A stretch of DNA of 64,000 nt from assembly GCF_014204795.1 (NCBI RefSeq), contig NZ_JACHMB010000001.1:6150501-6214500 (forward strand), in the 5' to 3' direction. The position numbers were made by a program, and so were the translations under genes. Shown one piece after another: positions 7,592 through 16,413 of this stretch (positions are counted from its first letter, which is position 1; each line of letters begins with the position of its first letter). The notes below the pieces were generated by a model, which was not told the DNA's origin, made no database searches, and worked only from the letters and a program-made list of their open reading frames with translations. The DNA is from Nonomuraea jabiensis. Its GTDB lineage: Bacteria > Actinomycetota > Actinomycetes > Streptosporangiales > Streptosporangiaceae.

Positions 7592-9700
7592 ATGACGAAG
7601 TCCTCCGATGCCACGCGGCGCGTCGTCCATCTGCGGTCCGCGGGTACCGCGCTGATCCTCGACCTCCGGCAGACCGGGCTGCCCACGGTGGTCCACTGGG
7701 GCGCCGACCCCGGGCCGTGCGACGAGGCCGAGCTGGAGGCGGTGGCGGAGGCCGCCGTCCCGCCGCACGTCATCAACCTCGTCGACGGGCCCGTCTCCCA
7801 CTCGGTGCTGCCGGAGGGGCACACCGGGTGGTTCGGCATCCCGGGCCTTTCCGGTTCGCGCGGGGGCCAGGCGTGGGCGCCGCGCTTCACCGTGAGCGAG
7901 GCCGTCCAGGAGGGGCGGCGGCTGACCGTCGAGGCGGCCGATCCGGCCACCGCGCTCGGGCTGCGGCTCACCGTCGAGCTGACGGGCAGCGGGCTGGTCC
8001 GGCTGCGCACGGCCGTACGCAACGACGGGAACGACGACTGCCGCGTGGACGCCGTGTCGGCCGTGCTGCCGGTGCCCGACCGGGCCGTGGAACTGCTCGA
8101 CCTGACCGGCCGCTGGTCGCAGGAGCGGCAGCCGCAGCGCGGGCCGTTCCCCGTCGGGGTGCACCTGCGCGAAGGACGCCGGGGCAGGACCGGGGCGGAC
8201 GCGGCGACCGTACTGGTGGCGGGGACCACCGGGTTCGGGTTCCGGTCGGGGGAGGTGTGGGCGGTGCACACGGCCTGGAGCGGCAACCACCGCACCTGGG
8301 CCGAGCGTACGGGCGAGGGCTTCAGGACGCTCGGCGGCGGCGAGTCGCTGCTGCCCGGCGAGATCGTCCTGCGGCCGGGGGAGAGTTACCAGACGCCCGA
8401 GCTGTACTTCGGCTGGGCGGACGGGCTGGACGAGCTGGCCGCCCGCTTCCATCGGCACCTGCGCGAACGGCCCGGACATCCCCGCTCACCCCGGCCGGTG
8501 AACCTCAACGTGTGGGAGGCCGTCTACTTCGACCACGACCTCGGCAAGCTCCTCACGCTGGCCGAGCGCGGAGCGGCGATCGGGGTGGAGCGGTTCGTGC
8601 TGGACGACGGCTGGTTCCACCACAGGAACGGGCCGGACCGGGGGCTGGGCGACTGGTTCGTCGACGAACGGACCTGGCCCGGCGGCCTGCATCCGCTGGT
8701 GAACCGGGTCAAGGAGCTCGGCATGACGTTCGGGCTGTGGTTCGAGCCGGAGATGATCAGCCCGAACTCCCAACTCGCCGTCGAGCACCCCGAGTGGATC
8801 CTGCGGGCCAGGCCCCAGCTCCCACCGGCCTCACGCTGGCAGCAGGTGCTCGACCTGGCCGAGCCGGAGGCGTTCGCGTACGTGCTCGAGCGGATGTCCG
8901 ACATCATCGCCGAATACGGCGTCGGCTACCTCAAGTGGGACCACAACCGCGACCTGATCGAGGCGCCTGGCGTCCACCGGCAGACCCTGGCCGCCTACCG
9001 GCTGATGGACGAACTGCGCGCCGCGTTCCCCGGCCTGGAGATCGAGTCGTGCTCCTCCGGCGGCGCCCGCGTCGACCTCGCGATCCTGGAGCACACCGAC
9101 CGGGTGTGGGCCTCCGACTGCATCGACCCGCTCGAACGGCAGTCCATCCAGCGCTGGACCAGCCAGCTCATCCCCCTCGAACTCATCGGCGGGCACGTCG
9201 CCTCGGCCGTCTCGCACACCACCGGCCGGCGCCACGACCTCGCCTTCCGGGCGATCACCTCGCTGTTCGCCCACTTCGGCCTGGAGCTCGACCTGACGGC
9301 ACTCGACGACGCCGAGACCGCCTCGCTCGCCTCGTGGATAGCGCTGTACAAGCACTACCGGGAGTTGCTGCACTCCGGCACACTCGTCCGCGACGAGCAC
9401 CCGTCCACCGGACGCTGGCTGACCGGGGTGGTCACGCCGGAACTGGCGCTGTACTCGGTGGCCGCCGTGCGCCGCTCCCGCGAGGAGCCCGCCGGACGGA
9501 TGACGTTTCCCGGGCTCGACCCGGCCCGCCGGTACGCGATCCGCCTGGTCGGGCCGGACCGCGACGACCTCGGCAACCCGCCCCGCTGGCTGGACTCCCC
9601 GGCCGTGTTCGGCGGCGCGACCCTCGCGACGATCGGCGTACGACTGCCGAGCCTGCTTCCCGAGACGGCGATGCTGATCGAGGTCGCGGTGGTCCCGTAG
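7592..9700 (+). CDS. alpha-galactosidase, glycoside hydrolase family 36
   Basis: Cytoplasmic exo-alpha-galactosidase, 702 residues, the common length for bacterial GH36. An N-terminal beta-sandwich precedes the TIM barrel, which shows the GH36 hallmarks: RFVLDDGWFHHRN, GLWFEPEMISPNS, YLKWDHNRD with nucleophile Asp near residue 450, and ESCSSGGARVDLAILEHTDR followed by WASD with the acid/base Asp near residue 509. There is no signal peptide, so the substrate must be imported, presumably as an alpha-galactoside (melibiose or raffinose type, or a plant oligosaccharide). The ATG start lies about 80 bases after the inverted repeat. It is followed by the ROK regulator on the same strand. Confidence 0.95.
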   Translation: MTKSSDATRRVVHLRSAGTALILDLRQTGLPTVVHWGADPGPCDEAELEAVAEAAVPPHVINLVDGPVSHSVLPEGHTGWFGIPGLSGSRGGQAWAPRFTVSEAVQEGRRLTVEAADPATALGLRLTVELTGSGLVRLRTAVRNDGNDDCRVDAVSAVLPVPDRAVELLDLTGRWSQERQPQRGPFPVGVHLREGRRGRTGADAATVLVAGTTGFGFRSGEVWAVHTAWSGNHRTWAERTGEGFRTLGGGESLLPGEIVLRPGESYQTPELYFGWADGLDELAARFHRHLRERPGHPRSPRPVNLNVWEAVYFDHDLGKLLTLAERGAAIGVERFVLDDGWFHHRNGPDRGLGDWFVDERTWPGGLHPLVNRVKELGMTFGLWFEPEMISPNSQLAVEHPEWILRARPQLPPASRWQQVLDLAEPEAFAYVLERMSDIIAEYGVGYLKWDHNRDLIEAPGVHRQTLAAYRLMDELRAAFPGLEIESCSSGGARVDLAILEHTDRVWASDCIDPLERQSIQRWTSQLIPLELIGGHVASAVSHTTGRRHDLAFRAITSLFAHFGLELDLTALDDAETASLASWIALYKHYRELLHSGTLVRDEHPSTGRWLTGVVTPELALYSVAAVRRSREEPAGRMTFPGLDPARRYAIRLVGPDRDDLGNPPRWLDSPAVFGGATLATIGVRLPSLLPETAMLIEVAVVP

Positions 9701-9779
9701 CCCCCGTCTCCACCCCAGCCCTTGCTGCCGGGGACGGGCGTACGGACCAGACTGTAGGAGACGGAAAGGAGCAGGTTCC

Positions 9780-10955
9780 ATGGCAGGACCGGCGACCCAG
9801 CTCAGCGGCGACGCCTCCGTGCTGCGCACGCTCAACCTGCGGTCGGTGCTGCGCGTGCTGTACGGCGGCGGGAAGAGCCACACCATCACCGAGATCGCCG
9901 CCGCCGCCAGCGTCTCGCGCCCCACCGCGAACCAGGCGATCTCCGACCTTCTCGCCGCGGGCTGGATCCGGCACTCCCCGCAGACCGCCGGCGCCAAGGA
10001 CGGGCCGGGACGACCGGCGCAGCGCTTCGAGTTCCGCCCCGGCGCGGGCCACGTGCTGGGCGTGGACATAGGCGGCCACAAGGTGCTGGCGCTGGTCAGC
10101 GACCTGTCCGGCGAGATCGTCGCCGAACGCCGGGCGACACTGCGCCCGTCCTCACCAAGGTCCAGACGGCTGGCGATCATGAACCAGGCGATCGCCGAGG
10201 CCCTGGACGCGGCCGGGCTGCCGGCGGCGGACATCTCCTGCGCGGCGATCGCCACCCCCGGCGTGGTCGGCCCCGACGGCAAGGTCGCCCACGCCCCGGC
10301 CATCCCCGACTGGGTGGGCGTCGACCTGGGCGAGCACGTCCGCAGCCGGTTCGGTGTCCCGACGCAGGTCTTCAACGACATGCGCATGGCCGCGCTCGCC
10401 GAGCACTGGAAGGGCGTGGCGCGCGACGCCTCCGACGTGGTGTACGTCCACGTCGGCCGTCGCATGGGCACCGGCCTGCTGGTCTCGGGGAGGCCGCACG
10501 CCGGCCGGCACGGCGCCGCCGCCGAGATCGGTCTCTGGCGCGGCCTGCCGTGGGCGCACGCCTACGAACGACTGCTGGAGCTGGCCCCCGGCAGAGCACC
10601 GGCCCCCGAAGCGCCGGACGAGCGCGGTGACGCGATCCAGGCCGTCTTCGAGGCGGCCAGGGCGGGCGACGCGGCCGCCCAGTCCGGCATCGAGGCGTTC
10701 GCCGACCTGCTCGTCAAGGGCCTGGCGCCGGTCATGGTGACGATCGACCCCGAACTGGTGATCATCGGAGGTGGCATCTCGGCCGCCGGGGAGGCCATCC
10801 GCGAGCCGGTGCGCATCAGGGTCGAACGCGAGACGGACTTCCCTCCGAAGGTAGTCTGCTCGGTGCTGGGCGACCACTCCGCCGCGATCGGCGCGGTGCG
10901 CAGCGCGCTCGACGTGGCCGAGGAACGCCTCTTCTCCGGCCTGAAGCCGCCCTGA
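9780..10955 (+). CDS. ROK family transcriptional regulator
   Basis: Sugar-responsive repressor of the NagC/XylR type, 391 residues. A winged helix-turn-helix occupies about residues 18-75 (TITEIAAAASVSRPTANQA is the recognition region), followed by a ROK sugar-kinase-like domain that opens VLGVDIGGHKVLALVSDLSG. The usual ROK zinc motif (CxCGxxGCxE) and the preceding ExGH sequence are absent: the equivalent stretch reads GAAAEIGLWRGLPW with no cysteines. This is a departure from most ROK proteins and argues against kinase activity. AAGGAG stands before the ATG. Placed after the GH36 gene and near the inverted repeat, it probably controls the divergent alpha-galactoside/fucoside genes. Confidence 0.9.
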   Translation: MAGPATQLSGDASVLRTLNLRSVLRVLYGGGKSHTITEIAAAASVSRPTANQAISDLLAAGWIRHSPQTAGAKDGPGRPAQRFEFRPGAGHVLGVDIGGHKVLALVSDLSGEIVAERRATLRPSSPRSRRLAIMNQAIAEALDAAGLPAADISCAAIATPGVVGPDGKVAHAPAIPDWVGVDLGEHVRSRFGVPTQVFNDMRMAALAEHWKGVARDASDVVYVHVGRRMGTGLLVSGRPHAGRHGAAAEIGLWRGLPWAHAYERLLELAPGRAPAPEAPDERGDAIQAVFEAARAGDAAAQSGIEAFADLLVKGLAPVMVTIDPELVIIGGGISAAGEAIREPVRIRVERETDFPPKVVCSVLGDHSAAIGAVRSALDVAEERLFSGLKPP

Positions 10956-11004
10956 CACGGGTTCAGGGACCCCCTCCGCAGCCGTCTGGCCGCCCCAGGT
11001 GGTC

Positions 11005-13704
11005 TCAGGCCGGGACCAACTGCCATTGCTGGTTGGCGCCGCCGTTGGAGGTCCACTGCACGACCTGGGCACCGTCGGAGGTCGACGCGCCGTACACGTC
11101 TGCCAACAGCCCGCTGCTGTAGCTGACGATCGTGTAATAGCCGTCGCCGGTGGACCGCAGGTACCACAGCTGGTTGGTGCCGCCGTTGGCGGTCCACTGC
11201 TGTAGTTGCAGCCCTTCGGTCGTACTGCCGCCGTTGACGTCGAGGACCTTGCCGGTGGGGACGTAGCGCAAGGTGTACGCACCGCCCTGACCGCTGGTGA
11301 CGGTCCACGCGGCGGAGCCGGACTGCTGTACGGCCTTGGCGCCGTCGGCGGAAGAGCCGCCGGCCACGGCGAGCGGCTTGCCGCTGTTGCGGTTGACGAT
11401 ACGGTAGGCCGCGCCCGACACCGGGCCGCCCGAACCGGACCCGAGATTGAAGTACTCGACCGCGTCGGTGAACGTCGTGGCACCCGACTTGGTGGTCGTC
11501 AGTATCAGGTACACCCGTGAGCCGCCGGCAGGTGTGGTGAAGGTGATCGGCTGGGTGACCCGTGAGCCGAGCGGGATGTTCAGTGTGGTCTGCCCTGACG
11601 CGATTACGGTGCCCTCGGGCCGGTCAAGCCGCGCCGACCAGGAGAATCCGACTGAGGTGCCGCGGAGGTCGTCGTTGAAGACGGTGATGTCGCGGGTCAC
11701 GGAGGTGTTCTGGGGGTAGGTGCTCACGGCCTGCGGCAGCGGGAAGGTGCCGTTGGCGTCGGAGATCCCGGACGCCGACCAGTAGGGCAGGTCGATCGCC
11801 GCGACCGGATTGAACGCGGCCTGGACGCGCTGGATCTGGGGGTTGCTCCAGGGATCGGGCAGGTTGTCCGCGCCGTAGACGGCGCGGCCGCCCTCCTCCG
11901 GCACGAAGTCCGTGGTACGCACGCCGGGCACGACACTGGCCCACGCGGACAGCAGCGTGTACGGGCGCAGGTCGGCGGCGTCCTTGGCACGCTTGGCGGC
12001 CGTCGCCGTGGCGAACCACATGAAACCCTGCTTGGTGTTGCACTTGTTCCAGATGTACTCGCCCTCGCCGTCGGGTCGGCCGGTGACGGGCGCCACCCGC
12101 TCACCGTACTGTCCGACGCCGTCGAGGTAGTGCGAGAAGACCGCGAAGTTGGCGTACCTCATGTTCGGGTACCTGCTGGGCGAGTCGGCGCCGGGCGCGG
12201 CGTCGAGGCTGACCGGGCGGGTGCCGTCGTTGCCGTTCATCGCCGCGTAGAGATCCTGCTCGAACTGCTCGGAGTCATTGCCGAAGGTCGGTTCGTTGGC
12301 CTGGCTCCAGCGGATGACGGCGGGATGGTTGCGGTCCCGCAATGTGAGCGCGCGGGCGTGCGCGACCATGTGGTCATGCCCTGCGACGAAGTCCTGGGCG
12401 CTACCGCGGATGCCGGTCTCGTCGATGATCATCAGGCCCATCTCGTCGGCCACGTCAAGCATGTACGGGCTGGCCGGCTCCTGGTGGATGCGCACCACGT
12501 TGTAGTTGAGCCGCTGGTAGTTGTCCACGGCCTGCGGCCAGCCGCCGTTGCTCGCCGAAGGCGGGAGGAAGCCGGGCAGCGTGTCGTAAGCGTCGCCCTT
12601 GCCTCCGTTGTCGACCCGGTCGTAGTCCGCACCCTGCAGGCTGTCACCACGGAAGTTCACCCGGACGCCGTTGATGTAGTAGTACTCGCCGTTCTGTGTG
12701 GTCTCCCGGAACCCGAACCGGTACGTCGCGTCACTTGTCCGGCCGTCGTCGGTCGCCGCGCGAACCTTGAGACGGTGAAGCTGCGCTCGATACCCCGATC
12801 GGTATGGGACGTTCGGCCACCAGTACGAGGTGCTGCCGAGGTCCCACGGGAGGGAATCGACCGTGACCTTGGCCGTCGACCGCGCCCCCACGGTCACGGT
12901 GCGGGCCGTCGGCGCCGGGTAACTGAACGTCCCGCCGCCGTCCGAGGATAACTCGCCGGTCACCGTCACCGATCGAGCGCTGCTCGAGGTGTTGGTCACC
13001 CACACGTCGTAGCCGAGGGTCTGATTCGCTACCGACGTGCGGATGAACGTGTCACTGACGTACACGGCCGGATACACCCGCAGGAACGCGGAGCGGAAGA
13101 TGCCCTGCGGGACCGCCTCGGACCAGTCGGCGGCCACGGGCACGATGTACTTGCCGTTCGCCGGGTTCTTCAGCGCGCCGCGGCCCTTCACGTCAACGGT
13201 GATCGTATGAGTGGTGCCCGGGGCGGCGTAGGCGCTGATGTCGAACTTGGATGGGGTGAAGGCCGTGGTCTGCGTCGCGACCACCCGGCCGTCCACCGAC
13301 AAGGTCGCCTGGTGGTTCACGGCGCCGAACTCGATCCACGTCGACTGCGGCTGCCCTGAGTCCGGCACCGTCACCGTACGCGAGTACACCGCCTGGGACA
13401 CATCGGTGAAACCCTGCTTGTACCAGCCACCTCCGGGCACCTTGATCGACGTCGTCGACCGGCCCGCCGGGGTGAAGCTCCACGTCCCGGCGAGATCAAC
13501 CGAGGCGATCGCGGCATTGCCCGCGGTGAAGCCGTCGATGTCCCCAGCGGCGGCGGCAACCGTCGCGGTGGACTCCGACGGCGCAGACTGCTGTGCCACC
13601 GCAGCCGGCTGAGTCCCGAACATCGCGACCAGGAAGACCGCCATCACAGCTGGCCACCTGCTCACCGAACGTCGAGGACGGGAGGAGGGATCGCTCCGCT
13701 TCAT
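11005..13704 (-). CDS. secreted GH2-type glycoside hydrolase with C-terminal ricin-B-like (CBM13) domain
   Basis: Extracellular beta-galactosidase-like or beta-glucuronidase-like enzyme of 899 residues. A signal peptide (MKRSDPSSRPRR then a hydrophobic run ending near AVAQQ) is followed by a GH2 sugar-binding jelly roll (residues about 60-205), an immunoglobulin-like domain, and a TIM barrel with RDRNHPAVIRWSQANEPTFG, where Glu near residue 471 (NEP) is the expected acid/base. From about residue 775 a ricin-type beta-trefoil carries the QxW repeats (LQLQQWTANGGTNQLW, QVVQWTSNGGANQQW). The gene is monocistronic and faces the ROK gene. GH2 covers many specificities (galactose, mannose, glucuronate, arabinose), so the sugar released is not certain. 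Confidence 0.88.
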   Translation of the reverse strand: MKRSDPSSRPRRSVSRWPAVMAVFLVAMFGTQPAAVAQQSAPSESTATVAAAAGDIDGFTAGNAAIASVDLAGTWSFTPAGRSTTSIKVPGGGWYKQGFTDVSQAVYSRTVTVPDSGQPQSTWIEFGAVNHQATLSVDGRVVATQTTAFTPSKFDISAYAAPGTTHTITVDVKGRGALKNPANGKYIVPVAADWSEAVPQGIFRSAFLRVYPAVYVSDTFIRTSVANQTLGYDVWVTNTSSSARSVTVTGELSSDGGGTFSYPAPTARTVTVGARSTAKVTVDSLPWDLGSTSYWWPNVPYRSGYRAQLHRLKVRAATDDGRTSDATYRFGFRETTQNGEYYYINGVRVNFRGDSLQGADYDRVDNGGKGDAYDTLPGFLPPSASNGGWPQAVDNYQRLNYNVVRIHQEPASPYMLDVADEMGLMIIDETGIRGSAQDFVAGHDHMVAHARALTLRDRNHPAVIRWSQANEPTFGNDSEQFEQDLYAAMNGNDGTRPVSLDAAPGADSPSRYPNMRYANFAVFSHYLDGVGQYGERVAPVTGRPDGEGEYIWNKCNTKQGFMWFATATAAKRAKDAADLRPYTLLSAWASVVPGVRTTDFVPEEGGRAVYGADNLPDPWSNPQIQRVQAAFNPVAAIDLPYWSASGISDANGTFPLPQAVSTYPQNTSVTRDITVFNDDLRGTSVGFSWSARLDRPEGTVIASGQTTLNIPLGSRVTQPITFTTPAGGSRVYLILTTTKSGATTFTDAVEYFNLGSGSGGPVSGAAYRIVNRNSGKPLAVAGGSSADGAKAVQQSGSAAWTVTSGQGGAYTLRYVPTGKVLDVNGGSTTEGLQLQQWTANGGTNQLWYLRSTGDGYYTIVSYSSGLLADVYGASTSDGAQVVQWTSNGGANQQWQLVPA

Positions 13705-13919
13705 GGGTAATCCTTTCGGGTGAATCCCTTGTGTGATGCACTTCTCGGTCCGGCCGCCGCCCGGGACGCCATCCAGCGGCGGCGTGCAGGCGTCCGTCCG
13801 TCACGCTCGCGGTGATCGTGCCGTCGCCGTTCGTCTGCGATGATCGACGGCTTGATGGGGACACACTGTCTCCTGGCAAGGGGAGAGTCGTATCGATTCG
13901 ACGGCATCGCCGGACATCA

Positions 13920-13948
13920 GACGTACGTCCCGGGGTCCCTCCTGTCAA
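13920..13948 (-). promoter_or_regulatory. candidate promoter for the GH2 gene, with overlapping palindrome
   Basis: Reading leftward there is TTGACA, a 17-base spacer, then TACGTC. The second hexamer lies inside a perfect 10-bp palindrome GACGTACGTC at 13920-13929, a plausible operator. It is about 215 bases upstream of the GH2 start codon. The -10 is a weak match, so this is tentative. Confidence 0.35.
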
Positions 13949-14471
13949 GGCTCACGGTTCCGCAGAGATGGGATTACTTCGGGCCATACTGTTCCACTAC
14001 AGGCCATTTCACGTCAGGAAGGTCCGGCGTTATGTAACTTTCAGCCCGCGTCAGATACCTCGTACATAGGATGTGTCAGCGGTTTCGAGATCGAGAACCG
14101 GAAGCGCATGCGGACATCTCTAGAAAATCGATTCGATGCCATCGGGCAGTGGGGCTTGGTCGAACGCGCGGGACTCGGCCTGCTGATGCGCAGGCCGGTG
14201 TCCGAACCGCCGCCGGGAGGGAACGGCGCAGCGCGCATGCGGTCAAGCATCCGCGCCCAGAGCCTTCGACTCGCCCAGCAGCCGCAGGAATGGGCGGACG
14301 GTGTTGTACTTGTCGACCAGCGCCGCCCGCAGCACGGTCCGACTGCACGCCGCACCGATCATGACCCTGCCGGCGGTTTCGGGTAAGACAGCTCCATCGG
14401 AATGAGGGCAGACGGGTACGCACACCTGCTCACACTCTCGGGGCCCTAAAGGGAATCCGCGCTTTTCGCCA
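13949..14471. other. 520-bp stretch without an intact gene
   Basis: Overlapping short frames exist on both strands, but none has a Shine-Dalgarno sequence with a recognisable product. The only recognisable coding trace is the Tn3-transposase-like fragment listed separately. The stretch looks like eroded mobile DNA between the GH2 gene and the Tat-secreted protein. Confidence 0.5.
14243..14362 (-). pseudogene. remnant of a Tn3-family transposase
   Basis: A 39-codon open stretch reads LRAALVDKYNTVRPFLRLLG followed by ESKALGA. I recognise this as resembling a segment of actinomycete Tn3-family transposases, which are about 1000 residues long. It ends at a stop codon and nothing transposase-like was recognised on either side; the frames change within a few dozen bases. 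It is therefore at most a decayed fragment. The assignment rests on recall of the motif and has not been searched. Confidence 0.35.
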
Positions 14472-15563
14472 TCAATGACCGCGGTTGGCGGCGCAGCTCA
14501 CGGGAGGCGGAGCGGGCAACGTGATCGGTTGCTGCTGCCGGTACTGTTCCAGGTCGATGAGGTTCCCGTTGATTGCGTTGCGCCTGTGGAGCTCCGCCCA
14601 GTACACCGGGTCGAGGAAGATCGCGGGGTTCCACAGCGACTGTGTCAGCTCCGTCGGTTGCCCCAGGTACAGCACGGCGTCGGCCAGCTTTCCCAAGGGG
14701 AGGCCGCACAGCCGCGGCGCGTCCATGAACTGCCCTGCGTCGGTGGATTCCAGCCAGTTGCCCGAGCACGGGATCACGGTGCGCCGTGGACAGGTCGCCA
14801 GGCGGGGATGGCTGCCGGTCACGATCACGTAGACGTGCCGGCCGGTCTGTTCCTCGATCAGAGGGACTGCGTGGTCGGCGTTCTGTCCCGGCTGCGGCGA
14901 GTGCATCACGTGCCCGCTGCCGTAGCAGATCAGTGCCCGGCGCTTCTTGGCGAGCACTTCCCGTTTCACCACTGACGCCATGTGGGCGTCACGCTGGGCG
15001 AGAAAGGCATCCACTTGGTCTTGGGTGGTGATGCGGGACCAGTCGATCGGCGGATCCCCGAGCAGCACCCGGATCCTTCGCCGCGCGGGCAGCGTCCAGT
15101 TGACCGCGCGGACCGTCCGGAAGAACTGTTCACGGATCGGGTGGTCGCCGGTGGCCCCGGGCGACTGCGTGGTGTTGCGCCAGACCTGTCGCAGCGCGTG
15201 GTCGTCCACGGCCCCACCGGCGACGAACCGGTCGACGATCGGCTGGTACAGCGCATTGCCGAACTCGACGACGATGTCGTCGACCACCTGCGGCAACCGC
15301 GGATCCGCAAGCAGCATCTGCTGCGCGTCACCGTGTTCCTGCTGGCCGTGTGACTCACCGATCGCAACGAGCCGGTGGCGCTCGAAGGCCGCGAGCACCG
15401 CCTGGGTGAGGTCGCGTGCGACCACCTCGGCGCTGCCCGTCAAGCTGCCCGTCAAGCTGCCCCTCATGCTGCTCGTCGAGCTGGTGGTCAGGATTGCGCC
15501 GGTTGCCGTACTGGCACCGGTGAGCGCGAGGAACCTACGCCGCGTCAACCGTGCATCGTTCAC
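14472..15563 (-). CDS. Tat-secreted hypothetical protein, ChaN/erythromycin-esterase-like
   Basis: A 363-residue exported protein. I chose a GTG start preceded by AGGAAGG with a 7-base gap; the resulting N-terminus MNDARLTRRRFLALTGAST carries a twin-arginine signal (RRRFL). After a linker with the small repeat SLTGSLTG comes a conserved-looking core: LVAIGESHGQQEHGDAQQML, VVDDIVVEFGNALYQPIVDR and later RRALICYGSGHVMH. The GESHG and the downstream Glu and His resemble the layout of ChaN/erythromycin-esterase-like proteins, but I cannot assign a reaction. Divergent from a two-component system with a large inverted repeat between them, so it may be one of its targets. Confidence 0.75.
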   Translation of the reverse strand: MNDARLTRRRFLALTGASTATGAILTTSSTSSMRGSLTGSLTGSAEVVARDLTQAVLAAFERHRLVAIGESHGQQEHGDAQQMLLADPRLPQVVDDIVVEFGNALYQPIVDRFVAGGAVDDHALRQVWRNTTQSPGATGDHPIREQFFRTVRAVNWTLPARRRIRVLLGDPPIDWSRITTQDQVDAFLAQRDAHMASVVKREVLAKKRRALICYGSGHVMHSPQPGQNADHAVPLIEEQTGRHVYVIVTGSHPRLATCPRRTVIPCSGNWLESTDAGQFMDAPRLCGLPLGKLADAVLYLGQPTELTQSLWNPAIFLDPVYWAELHRRNAINGNLIDLEQYRQQQPITLPAPPPVSCAANRGH

Positions 15564-15627
15564 GTCTGGTCCTTCCTGAAGGGGGATGCCGCTCATGGAC
15601 GCCTTCCGGGGACGGTTGTACGGCACG

Positions 15628-15674
15628 GCCGGTGTCGGCCGGGTGTCAGCTGCCGACACCCGGCCGACACCGGC
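15628..15674. promoter_or_regulatory. 20-bp perfect inverted repeat built from four response-regulator-like half-sites
   Basis: The arm GCCGGTGTCGGCCGGGTGTC (15628-15647) is followed by a 7-base centre and its exact reverse complement (15655-15674). Inside, GGTGTC(G/A)GC occurs at 15631 and 15642, and GCCGACACC at 15652 and 15663: two direct repeats at an 11-bp period on each side. An 11-bp period is the classic spacing for OmpR/PhoB-type dimers. It lies in the 184-bp gap between the Tat-secreted protein and the response-regulator gene, so autoregulation and control of both genes is a reasonable inference. Confidence 0.65.
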
Positions 15675-15747
15675 TCCCTGGCATGGTGAGCAGTGCGGAA
15701 CGCGGTGGACGGGACGGCACCACCACCGGGCGAGAAGGAGGACACAC

Positions 15748-16413
15748 GTGCGAGTTCTGGTCGTCGAAGACTTCGAGGTCCTGGCCAGGACGATCGGGAC
15801 CGGGTTACGCCGCGAGGGCATGGCCGTGGACGTCGTTCTCAACGGCGATGACGCTCTGGCCCGCCTCGCTGGCACCCGGTACGACGTGGTGGTGCTGGAC
15901 CGCGACCTGCCCGGCACATCCGGCGACGAGGTGTGCCGTGACATCGCCGCCGGCGGCTCCGGGTCGCGGGTGCTGATGCTCACCGCCGCAGGCACCGTAC
16001 GGGACAGGGTCGAGGGCCTGAGCCTGGGCGCCGACGACTACCTGGCCAAACCGTTCGACTTCACCGAACTCGTGGCCCGCGTGCGCGCGCTGGGGCGCCG
16101 CTCGGCGCCCGCCGTGCCTCCGATCCTCCGTGCGGAAGATCTGATGCTGGACCCGAGCCGGCGGACGGCCTTTCGCGGCGGGCGGCGCTTGGAGCTCACC
16201 CCGAAGGAGTTCGCCCTGCTGGAATGCCTGCTGGCCGCCGGTGACCGGGTGGTGTCCGCGGAGGAGCTGCTGGAACGGGTCTGGGACGAGGCCGCCGACC
16301 CGTTCACCACGGCCGTCAAGACGACGGTGCGCCGGTTGCGGGCCAAACTCGGCGAACCTCCGGTGATCGAGACCATCCGTGAGGGCGGCTACCGGATCGG
16401 AGTCCCGCGATGA
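15748..16413 (+). CDS. OmpR/PhoB-type response regulator
   Basis: DNA-binding response regulator of 221 residues. The GTG start has AGAAGGAGG upstream and gives MRVLVVEDFEVLARTIGTG, the standard receiver start. Phospho-acceptor Asp is residue 51 (VVVLDRDLPG); the conserved Thr and Lys are in LMLTAAGT and YLAKPFDF. The C-terminal winged helix (residues about 125-221) includes ELTPKEFALLECLLAAGDRV and ETIREGGYRIGVPR. The stop overlaps the histidine-kinase start by ATGA, so the two form a cognate pair. Confidence 0.95.
   Translation: MRVLVVEDFEVLARTIGTGLRREGMAVDVVLNGDDALARLAGTRYDVVVLDRDLPGTSGDEVCRDIAAGGSGSRVLMLTAAGTVRDRVEGLSLGADDYLAKPFDFTELVARVRALGRRSAPAVPPILRAEDLMLDPSRRTAFRGGRRLELTPKEFALLECLLAAGDRVVSAEELLERVWDEAADPFTTAVKTTVRRLRAKLGEPPVIETIREGGYRIGVPR

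Noticed and set aside
15586..16413. longer response-regulator frame
   Set aside because: Would translate the inverted-repeat operator; the GTG with AGAAGGAGG gives the standard receiver start.
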